The position numbers and the translations under genes are program-made. From an uncultured bacterium (GTDB lineage: Bacteria > Patescibacteriota > Minisyncoccia > Phycocordibacterales > UBA9973), in contig CAIQBF010000096.1 of the NCBI GenBank assembly GCA_903869975.1, positions 1 to 10,050 on the forward strand: a DNA stretch of 10,050 nucleotides. The letters run 5' to 3'. Of the stretch, positions 1 to 4,903 are shown one piece after another. How positions within the stretch are numbered: the first letter of the stretch is position 1; every line of letters starts with the position of its first letter. The notes under the pieces were generated by a model. The model saw nothing but the letters and a program-made list of their open reading frames with translations. It had not been told where the DNA came from and ran no database searches.

Positions 1-274
1 CGATCTTACGTTTCTCAAAGCCATTGGCGTCAATAACAACACGCAACCGGTTCTCTCTCTCTGGGATAAGCTGTTCCGAAAGCTTTGTTGCTATGTGATT
101 AAGCGCGATAAGCCCCTCAGCATCGCGATTGAACAGTAGGCGGGTGTGCGGGGAAGTTACGGCGAACCACAGCGTGTTTGCCGTCTCGTCAAAATGAACC
201 GCTACCTCACTCGCAGAAAAACCGAATTTCTCCAGCAGTTCCGAGATATTATTTTGTACCAGTTCATGTTTCAT
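1..274 (-). CDS. jag: Jag/KhpB-type KH-domain RNA-binding protein (3' part beyond window)
   Basis: Reading back from the ATG at 274, 91 codons are in the window; the C-terminal part lies off the left edge. The visible protein fits the KH type II domain of the Jag/KhpB/EloR family. It has an N-terminal helix (SELLEKFGF, 11-19), beta strands around 24-40, the helix after the KH loop (LIALNHIATKL, 55-65) and the family's closing strand VVIDANGFEKRK (79-90). The R3H domain expected next would be outside the window. The Jag_N domain found ahead of the KH domain in Firmicutes is absent. The KH GxxG loop reads NRDA (49-52), so it is degenerate. In known members this protein binds RNA and affects cell elongation or division. 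Context is strong: jag follows yidC in many bacteria. There is no Shine-Dalgarno; a -10 (TATTCT, 286-291) lies just upstream. Confidence 0.8.
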   Translation of the reverse strand, partial: MKHELVQNNISELLEKFGFSASEVAVHFDETANTLWFAVTSPHTRLLFNRDAEGLIALNHIATKLSEQLIPERENRLRVVIDANGFEKRKI

Positions 275-285
275 AAAAAGAGGGG

Positions 286-291
286 AGAATA
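286..291 (-). promoter_or_regulatory. Possible -10 box for jag
   Basis: TATTCT on the minus strand lies 11 nt before the jag ATG and just after the yidC terminator. It would give a leader of only about 4-5 nt and let jag be transcribed independently of yidC. No clear -35 is visible, so this is an inference from position and match. Confidence 0.35.
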
Positions 292-305
292 CTCAAGCAA
301 AACAA

Positions 306-329
306 AAGCCCGCTCGTGAGAGCGGGCTT
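306..329 (-). terminator. Rho-independent terminator after yidC
   Basis: A perfect 10-bp stem (arms 306-315 and 320-329) around the 4-nt loop GTGA. The stem is GC-rich, and on the minus strand it is followed by TTTTGTTTTG. It begins 9 bp past the yidC stop codon. It ends the rpmH-rnpA-yidD-yidC transcript and separates it from jag. Confidence 0.88.
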
Positions 330-337
330 CCGAAACG

Positions 338-1066
338 CTAGGCGGCAACAGTCGTTGCAGACTTTTCCATCTTGCGCTTGGTGTACAACTCCTGAGCTAT
401 AGTAAAGATATTACTCGTAATCCAGTAAAGCGCAACTGCGCCAGAAACACGGTAGGCGATAAAGACGATCATGATAGGGAGGACATACAACATTTGTGTC
501 TGCATGGTCTTGGCAAACTGTCCGGCCATACCCTCGCCACTTGGGGCGCTCTGGCGACCTTGTGCGAGCCATCCCTGAAGGAACTGTGTTACTCCCGCGA
601 TAACCGCAAGGACAATGCTTCTCTGAGCAAGATCGAAGAATCCGAGGAATTTCATATTGAACTCTCCTGGAGCTGAAACAAACGAGTATGGGAGGACTGA
701 AACTGAGTCAAAGCCATGGAGGAACACGAGATAGAGGGCAATAATGACGGGGATTTGTACAAGCACCAGCAAGCAGCTTGAGAATGGGTTAACGTTTTTC
801 TCCTTGTAGAGAGCGTAGGTCTGCTTGCTCTGCTCAGCCTTGTCTGTGACAGTAGCCTTAATACGGGCAAGCTCAGGCTCAAGAGCTTTCATACGCAGCT
901 GACTATCAATAGAGCGTTGAGTGAGCGGGAAGAGAACAAGCTTCACTAAAACAGTGAGGAGTATGACTGCGAGGCCAACATCGCCATTTGGTACAAACGC
1001 AACGATACCGAGAAGGAGGTTATAGAGAGGACGATAAAAAACAGCGTTCCAAAATGAATGTAACAT
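338..1066 (-). CDS. yidC: YidC/Oxa1/Alb3 family membrane protein insertase
   Basis: A 242-residue polytopic membrane protein that inserts and folds inner-membrane proteins, alone or with SecYEG. The length matches the short YidC/SpoIIIJ form without the large periplasmic domain of Gram-negative YidC. The first core membrane helix ends in VLVKLVLFPLTQRS (about 39-52). K42 sits where most homologues have the hydrophilic-groove arginine. A charged cytoplasmic hairpin follows (about 53-92), then the family signature NPFSSCLLVLVQIP (93-106). Further hydrophobic helices lie near 150-168, 193-208 and 209-224, and the C-terminus is basic (TKRKMEK). I chose the ATG at 1066. A TTG at 1072 is an alternative, with AAGGTG 9 nt upstream of it. 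The yidD stop codon lies 9 bp upstream of the ATG, so the pair is probably translationally coupled. Confidence 0.95.
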   Translation of the reverse strand: MLHSFWNAVFYRPLYNLLLGIVAFVPNGDVGLAVILLTVLVKLVLFPLTQRSIDSQLRMKALEPELARIKATVTDKAEQSKQTYALYKEKNVNPFSSCLLVLVQIPVIIALYLVFLHGFDSVSVLPYSFVSAPGEFNMKFLGFFDLAQRSIVLAVIAGVTQFLQGWLAQGRQSAPSGEGMAGQFAKTMQTQMLYVLPIMIVFIAYRVSGAVALYWITSNIFTIAQELYTKRKMEKSATTVAA

Positions 1067-1075
1067 CCCCAAATT

Positions 1076-1324
1076 CTAGCGCACCTTGGGCACCAAATCA
1101 ACGCCTGGCTCATGAAGCGGGGTACACCGGCCAACCCGAGCGATACCTAAACCCACTCCTTTTATCAATCCGTGCACAAGAACCGCCTCTTTCATATACT
1201 CCGAGCAGCGCGGGTAGTAAATACACGTAGGCCGGGAAGCCCCAAATATCCGTGGCAAGAAACCACTATCCAGAGAAAGAACCTTTTGATAGAACGTAAT
1301 GCAGAGAACGAGGACTTTCTTCAT
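1076..1324 (-). CDS. yidD: YidD, membrane protein insertion efficiency factor
   Basis: An 82-residue protein of the YidD family (once called haemolytic domain), a small membrane-associated factor that assists YidC-dependent insertion. The N-terminus is an amphipathic helix (KKVLVLCITFYQKVLS, 2-17). The family motif C-x5-C-S-x-Y is present as CIYYPRCSEY (34-43), followed by HGLIKG (51-56) and the closing RCTPLHEPGVDLVP (66-79). A Gly-rich insertion (GFLPRIFGASRP, 21-32) makes the region before the first cysteine slightly longer than in typical homologues. The ATG overlaps the rnpA stop in an ATGA (1321-1324), so it is coupled to rnpA. A TATACT box 7 nt upstream may also drive it independently. 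Confidence 0.93.
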   Translation of the reverse strand: MKKVLVLCITFYQKVLSLDSGFLPRIFGASRPTCIYYPRCSEYMKEAVLVHGLIKGVGLGIARVGRCTPLHEPGVDLVPKVR

Positions 1325-1668
1325 GAATTCGAGTATACACCTGCTTTTATGAAAAGCTCTTCAAATTCTTTGGTTAACGTGGGTATTGGAATTACACGAT
1401 CCGGGGTTGTATACGAAATCAGTACCGCTACAGTGGGGGATAAAAAGGGGATAAGTGGCATAAGAGCGGCATATCCTCTTCGGCGAAGCATATTTCGGAG
1501 CACCGCCTTTAGTGCAACCTTTTTTGATACTGTTATCGATACCTGTGGCGCCTGTGCCCCTGGAATAGTGGCATACATAACAAGAAACCGCGGAGTTTTG
1601 ATCCTCCGGGCTCTAATTAGGCTCTTTTCTATTGTCTGCTTCGTGAGCCGTGAATGCTTAGGAAGCAT
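1321..1668 (-). CDS. rnpA: Ribonuclease P protein component
   Basis: A 115-residue protein subunit of RNase P, which binds the catalytic RNA and helps it mature tRNA 5' ends. It opens with the family's LPKHSRLTK (2-10) and has the central strand QVSITVSKKV (42-51). The conserved basic signature appears as LRNMLRRRGY (57-66), a variant of RNRxKRR. Length is normal for the family. The C-terminus (about 75-115) is divergent and hydrophobic. It lies 8 bp after rpmH and overlaps yidD by 4 bp, so the three genes form one operon. No Shine-Dalgarno is visible; the ATG at 1668 is the only start that keeps the conserved N-terminus. Confidence 0.92.
   Translation of the reverse strand: MLPKHSRLTKQTIEKSLIRARRIKTPRFLVMYATIPGAQAPQVSITVSKKVALKAVLRNMLRRRGYAALMPLIPFLSPTVAVLISYTTPDRVIPIPTLTKEFEELFIKAGVYSNS
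1332..1337 (-). promoter_or_regulatory. TATACT -10 box ahead of yidD
   Basis: On the minus strand GTGTATACT lies within the last codons of rnpA, with exactly 7 nt between the hexamer and the yidD ATG. The same GTGTATACT is found before the PBP gene and TATACT before ruvC. A transcript from here would start at or within a base or two of the yidD start codon. Inference from spacing and repetition. Confidence 0.4.
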
Positions 1669-1676
1669 AAAATATG

Positions 1677-1811
1677 CTAGACAGCGAGTTTAGCGCGGCC
1701 TTTTTTGCGGCGATTAGCAAGGACCTTGCGTCCAGAGGTCGACTTCGAGCGGACGAGAAATCCGTGAGTCTTTGCGCGCTTTCGCTTTTTTGGCTGGTAG
1801 GTGAATGACAT
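1677..1811 (-). CDS. rpmH: 50S ribosomal protein L34
   Basis: A 44-residue, strongly basic protein of the large ribosomal subunit, first gene of the origin-flanking operon. It starts MSFTYQPKKRKRAKTHGF and continues through LVRSKSTSGRKVLANRRKKG to the end KLAV. This matches the L34 pattern of a basic N-terminus, THGF, a conserved Gly-Arg in the middle, and a basic helix. Length is typical (44-46). The ATG at 1811 follows an extended -10 promoter by only 8 nt. The rnpA start codon lies 8 bp after its stop. Confidence 0.97.
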   Translation of the reverse strand: MSFTYQPKKRKRAKTHGFLVRSKSTSGRKVLANRRKKGRAKLAV

Positions 1812-1819
1812 ACACGAAG

Positions 1820-1848
1820 AAAATACCACACTTTGCCTTTAAATGCAA
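1820..1848 (-). promoter_or_regulatory. Promoter of the rpmH-rnpA-yidD-yidC operon
   Basis: On the minus strand: TTGCAT (-35, 1843-1848), a 17-bp spacer, then TATTTT (-10, 1820-1825) preceded by TGG, which makes an extended -10. This is the best complete sigma-70-type promoter in the window. The hexamer lies 8 nt from the rpmH ATG, so the predicted transcript starts about 1-2 nt before the start codon. Confidence 0.65.
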
Positions 1849-1873
1849 TCACTCGATTGTATTTTGTTTTTTC

Positions 1874-1882
1874 TGTTATAAT
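1874..1882 (+). promoter_or_regulatory. Upstream dnaA promoter, extended -10
   Basis: TGTTATAAT is a perfect extended -10 (TGn plus TATAAT). A TTGTAT at 1857-1862 is too close (14 bp) to be a good -35, which extended -10 promoters do not strictly need. The start would be near 1889, immediately before two DnaA-box-like repeats, giving a leader of about 77 nt. Confidence 0.5.
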
Positions 1883-1890
1883 GAATCACC

Positions 1891-1912
1891 TTGTACACAG
1901 GTTATCAACAGG
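1891..1912 (+). promoter_or_regulatory. Tandem DnaA-box-like repeats upstream of dnaA
   Basis: Two adjacent 11-bp imperfect direct repeats: TTGTACACAGG (1891-1901) and TTATCAACAGG (1902-1912). Each starts with a 9-mer one mismatch from the DnaA-box consensus TTWTNCACA. They sit just downstream of the predicted upstream start site, where bound DnaA would repress its own gene. Autoregulation by DnaA is well known in bacteria; here it is inferred. Confidence 0.55.
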
Positions 1913-1952
1913 GATACTCAGTAATCCCCATTATTCCGAAATAGCGTACGTA

Positions 1953-1958
1953 TATAAT
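1953..1958 (+). promoter_or_regulatory. Proximal dnaA -10 box (leaderless layout)
   Basis: A perfect TATAAT with 7 nt to the dnaA ATG, so transcription would begin at the A of ATG or the base before it. There is no Shine-Dalgarno in front of dnaA. The -35 region (around 1930-1936) is weak. Confidence 0.5.
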
Positions 1959-1965
1959 CTGAACT

Positions 1966-3327
1966 ATGGATACAAAAGAGTTATGGAATCATTGCCTTGT
2001 CGAGATTGAAGCCGAGGTCTCAAAGGCAAACTTTGGAACCTGGTTCAAAGAAACCTCTCTCGTTAAAGAAGATGGGGGGACAGTCTACGTGGGCGTCCCT
2101 AACGAGTTCGTTAAAGACTGGCTTTCCAATAAATTCCATAAACTCATCATGCGCGTCTTGCGTAACGGGTGGGAACATACCCGGAATGTTGAATATATCG
2201 TCGTAAAAAGCGACCAAAAACAAGGCAAGACTGAGGTTTTGACCCATATTAAGCAAGATTTCTCACTAAACGCAGAGCTTCCTCTTAAAGATCTCTACAT
2301 AAACAAGGACGACAACCTCAACCCTCGCTACACGTTCGATACATTCGTAGTAGGACCTTTTAATGAGCTCGCCTACGCCGCTACACAAGCCGCAGTAGCT
2401 CGTCCAGGACGCCAATACAACCCACTCTTTATTTATGGATCTACTGGCCTTGGTAAAACACACCTTATCCAGTCTGTTGGTAACGCTATTAAAGAGAAGC
2501 ACCCAGAAAAGAAAGTCTTCTACATAACACAAGAGAAATTCACCGTCGACTACATAAACTCGGTTTCAGCCAACCGTGGTGCTGGTAACGCATTCAAAGA
2601 AAAATACCGTAAATACGACGCAATCATCATCGACGACGTCCAAATGGTAGGGAAGGCGGAAAAAACACAAGATGAACTCTTTCATCTTTTTAATAGTTTT
2701 TATGAAAACAACAAGCAGATCGTTTTTTCATCAGATAAACACCCAAACTTCATTCCGGGCCTTGAAGACCGTATGCGCTCACGCTTCGCACAAGGAATGA
2801 TTGTGGATATAACTGAACCTGATTACGAGTCCCGCCTCGCAATCCTAAAAGCGAAAGTCCAAGATTCAGGAATACACCTCCCTGACGAGCTTGTAGAGTA
2901 CATAGCAAGCTCTATAAACGGCAATGTCCGTGAGCTTGAGGGTTGTTTAAACTCAATTGTTCTTCAAACACAAATGAAGGGCCGTTTCCCAACAATCCTT
3001 GAAGTTAAAAACCTTCTTAAGAATAGTATTAAGCAAAAAAAGACAGCCTCGGTAAAAGAAGTGGTTAAAACCATATCTGATTTCTATAGTATAGAAGAGG
3101 CTTCTATCTATGAAAAAACTCGACGGAAAGAAATCGTAAAGGTTCGCCAAATTGTTATGTATATTCTCCGAGAGGATTTTAATGTTTCTTATCCACTTAT
3201 TGGGCAAAAATTGGGAGGGAAGGACCATACTACAGTGATTCATTCTTGTCTTAAAATCAAAAATGATATGAAAAACGATATGTCTATCGCACAAGAGATA
3301 GACCAGATACGAGCCTTGTTTAAATAG
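1966..3327 (+). CDS. dnaA: Chromosomal replication initiator protein DnaA
   Basis: A full-length 453-residue initiator ATPase that binds oriC, opens the duplex and recruits the helicase. Domain I is 1-90 (ELWNHCLVEIEAEVS at 5-19, WF at 26-27). A short linker (domain II) runs to about 118. The AAA+ core begins at LNPRYTFDTFVVG. Walker A is GSTGLGKT (158-165; Ser replaces the usual second Gly). Walker B is IIIDDVQ (220-226), sensor I lies at IVFSSD (252-257), the arginine-finger region at DRMRSRF (268-274) and sensor II at GNVRELEG (319-326). Domain IV (about 365-453) carries the DNA-binding signature GGKDHTTVIH (417-426). The ATG at 1966 matches the family N-terminus. Early codons are C-ending and late codons T/G-rich, matching a skew flip inside the gene. 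Confidence 0.98.
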   Translation: MDTKELWNHCLVEIEAEVSKANFGTWFKETSLVKEDGGTVYVGVPNEFVKDWLSNKFHKLIMRVLRNGWEHTRNVEYIVVKSDQKQGKTEVLTHIKQDFSLNAELPLKDLYINKDDNLNPRYTFDTFVVGPFNELAYAATQAAVARPGRQYNPLFIYGSTGLGKTHLIQSVGNAIKEKHPEKKVFYITQEKFTVDYINSVSANRGAGNAFKEKYRKYDAIIIDDVQMVGKAEKTQDELFHLFNSFYENNKQIVFSSDKHPNFIPGLEDRMRSRFAQGMIVDITEPDYESRLAILKAKVQDSGIHLPDELVEYIASSINGNVRELEGCLNSIVLQTQMKGRFPTILEVKNLLKNSIKQKKTASVKEVVKTISDFYSIEEASIYEKTRRKEIVKVRQIVMYILREDFNVSYPLIGQKLGGKDHTTVIHSCLKIKNDMKNDMSIAQEIDQIRALFK

Positions 3328-3530
3328 TTGGGGAAAAGAAGTGCGATTAAGGGGAAACAGTGTGTATAAAAAAGAGTAATAAGTATGGTGTAAAACACTG
3401 GTGGGGAAAACCCTAATAAGACCCGTACTTTATTCACAGACTGCATTTAAGAATAAGTGTTATGGTGTAAAGAGATACTTGAGTTTCCCACATATCCCCA
3501 GTGCTAGTAGTAATAGTAATTTGTATATAT
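3328..3530. other. Probable replication origin (oriC), dnaA-dnaN intergenic region
   Basis: A 203-bp gap between dnaA and dnaN. It has two perfect DnaA boxes (TTATACACA, minus strand 3361-3369; TTATTCACA, plus strand 3430-3438). Near-matches are TTTTACACC (minus, 3387-3395) and TTTCCCACA (plus, 3484-3492). TGGGGAAAA occurs twice (3329-3337, 3402-3410), and AGGGGAAAC lies at 3350-3358. Next to dnaN, a box-like element and a C-rich patch (3484-3500) are followed by a TAG/TAA triplet run (3505-3519) and an AT-rich tail that runs into the dnaN start. This resembles the B. subtilis basal unwinding arrangement. Skew on the + strand flips from C-rich to G-rich close by. That this is oriC is inference from these combined signals. 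Confidence 0.75.
3384..3471 (+). repeat. Direct repeat TATGGTGTAAA, two copies
   Basis: The 11-mer TATGGTGTAAA occurs at 3384-3394 and 3461-3471, starts 77 bp apart. Each copy is preceded by AATAAGT (3378-3384 and 3452-3458), directly in the first copy and after two extra bases in the second. They flank the perfect DnaA box at 3430-3438. They may be degenerate DnaA boxes on the minus strand (TTTACACC core) or paired promoter or iteron elements; function unknown. Confidence 0.6.
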
Positions 3531-4628
3531 ATGATATTTGAAACAACTGTTGAGAAACTAATTAAAGCAATTGAGAACACAGAACGAGTAACAGCACGGA
3601 ATGCCTCACTCCCAATACTCAGTACAATCCTCATACTTGTATCAGGGAATAGTATGAAGGTTCGTGCGACCAACTTAAGTCTCGGTGTTGAGTTTGAACT
3701 TTCTGTTAAAGCCGAGTCTGATGGCGTGATAGCAGTAGATGGAAAAACACTAGCGAGTTTCCTAAACACGCTTCCTAAAAATGAAAAAATAAAACTTTCT
3801 CTCTCTGGTGCAACTCTTACACTTGTGTCAGGGAAGAATAGAACATCAATCAAAACACACCCATACGAGGATTTTCCAACGCTTCCTTCTGTGGCTGGGG
3901 TAGAAGTTCGAATTCCTAAGAACGAATTTGTTCGAGGAATCAAAAGTACTGCGTTTGCTGCTGCGACCAGTGATATAAAACCAGAAATATCGAGCGTGTA
4001 CCTAACAACGGAAAACAATACACTTTTTTTTGTTGCCACTGACTCATTCCGTCTTGCTGAGAAGAAAGAAGTACTTAAAAAACCTGTCGTGTTTCCAGCG
4101 ATAATTATTCCCTATAAGAATGTTGTGGAAATAGCTCGCATTCTTGAAGAAAGTAGTGATGACGTGACTCTTCGGGTTACCGAAAACCAGATTGCGGTGG
4201 TTGCTCCTGGTATTTATGCAACTTCCCGAGTTATATCAGGAAGTTTCCCCGATTATAAGCAGATCATCCCAAAAGAATTCACAACAGAAGTTGTTGTTTT
4301 GAAGCAGGATTTACTTAATACAATTAAAGCGGCGAATATTTTTTCAGATAAATTTAATCAAATTACATTTTCGGTTGATCCCTCTCTTAAGAAATTTGAT
4401 TGTGTCTCCAAGAACACTGATGTAGGGGAATACTCGGGGCAGATTGAAGCGGCGCTCTCAGGGGATGATGTTTCTATTGCGCTTAACCAGCGGTACCTTA
4501 TGGAATGTCTCGCTTTGATACCTCAAGATAGTATTACACTAGGCTTTAACGGCGGTAATAGGGCTGTGGTGATACGTGGAGTGTCGGATACATCATTCAC
4601 CTACCTCCTTATGCCAATGAACCGTTAG
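3531..4628 (+). CDS. dnaN: DNA polymerase III beta subunit (sliding clamp)
   Basis: A 365-residue sliding clamp, which forms a ring dimer around DNA and tethers polymerase III and other partners. It begins MIFETTVEKLIKAIENTERV and continues ARNASLPIL, matching the family opening (first strand, helix, then the conserved LPIL). Three clamp domains follow in the usual length, including the middle-domain EFVRGIKSTAFAAATSD with FVATDSFRLAEK. The end is SFTYLLMPMNR, equivalent to the conserved Y-x-x-M-P-M-R tail. I chose the ATG at 3531; a GTG at 3501 would add ten hydrophobic residues not found in clamps and would run through the triplet run. There is no Shine-Dalgarno; TAATTT lies 8 nt upstream. 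Confidence 0.97.
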   Translation: MIFETTVEKLIKAIENTERVTARNASLPILSTILILVSGNSMKVRATNLSLGVEFELSVKAESDGVIAVDGKTLASFLNTLPKNEKIKLSLSGATLTLVSGKNRTSIKTHPYEDFPTLPSVAGVEVRIPKNEFVRGIKSTAFAAATSDIKPEISSVYLTTENNTLFFVATDSFRLAEKKEVLKKPVVFPAIIIPYKNVVEIARILEESSDDVTLRVTENQIAVVAPGIYATSRVISGSFPDYKQIIPKEFTTEVVVLKQDLLNTIKAANIFSDKFNQITFSVDPSLKKFDCVSKNTDVGEYSGQIEAALSGDDVSIALNQRYLMECLALIPQDSITLGFNGGNRAVVIRGVSDTSFTYLLMPMNR

Positions 4629-4645
4629 AATTGATTGTAGCGGCT

Positions 4646-4903
4646 ATGCAGAAATTAAGTGATTTTCTTGGAAGGTTTGTACAACTCGCGCAATCAAGCG
4701 ATGACGCTAAAACAGCTGTTGTTGAAGCACTTAAAACCTGCGCTATAAAATTCGAAGGGATTCAAGCTGTTTCCATCCGTGGTTCTGTTGTTACACTCAA
4801 AATGACCCCTGTGCAGAAAAGCGAGGTTTTTTTGAAACAAAAGAAACTTCTTGTTGAACTTGCCCGGAACCCACTTACAAAAAATATTACTATTGTGAGA
4901 TAG
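4646..4903 (+). CDS. Small protein, possible minimal DciA (DUF721) helicase loader
   Basis: An 85-residue soluble protein that I do not recognise with certainty. It has an N-terminal helical region (KLSDFLGRFVQLA, 3-15) and a compact alpha/beta part: VSIRGSVVTLKM (about 42-53), KSEVFLKQKKLLVEL (about 58-72), then a closing strand NITIVR (80-85). That order resembles the core of DUF721/DciA, where two strands are followed by a basic helix and a final strand. Context supports the idea: in Actinobacteria the order is dnaA-dnaN-recF-dciA-gyrB. Here the gene directly follows dnaN and recF is missing. DciA loads the replicative helicase DnaB. The ATG at 4646 is preferred; a TTG at 4631 is possible. 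The last 14 bp overlap the 3' end of the convergent PBP gene. The assignment is inference. Confidence 0.5.
   Translation: MQKLSDFLGRFVQLAQSSDDAKTAVVEALKTCAIKFEGIQAVSIRGSVVTLKMTPVQKSEVFLKQKKLLVELARNPLTKNITIVR

Noticed and set aside
1172..1693. 173-residue plus-strand open frame
   Set aside because: It lies entirely opposite rnpA and yidD, which are clearly real, and has no recognisable protein features.
3501..3530. GTG start for dnaN ten codons upstream
   Set aside because: It would add a hydrophobic stretch absent from clamps and turn the triplet run into coding sequence; MIFETTVEKL is the family N-terminus.
3434..4039. 201-residue minus-strand open frame
   Set aside because: It is a Ser/Thr/Val-rich shadow of dnaN with no family signature.
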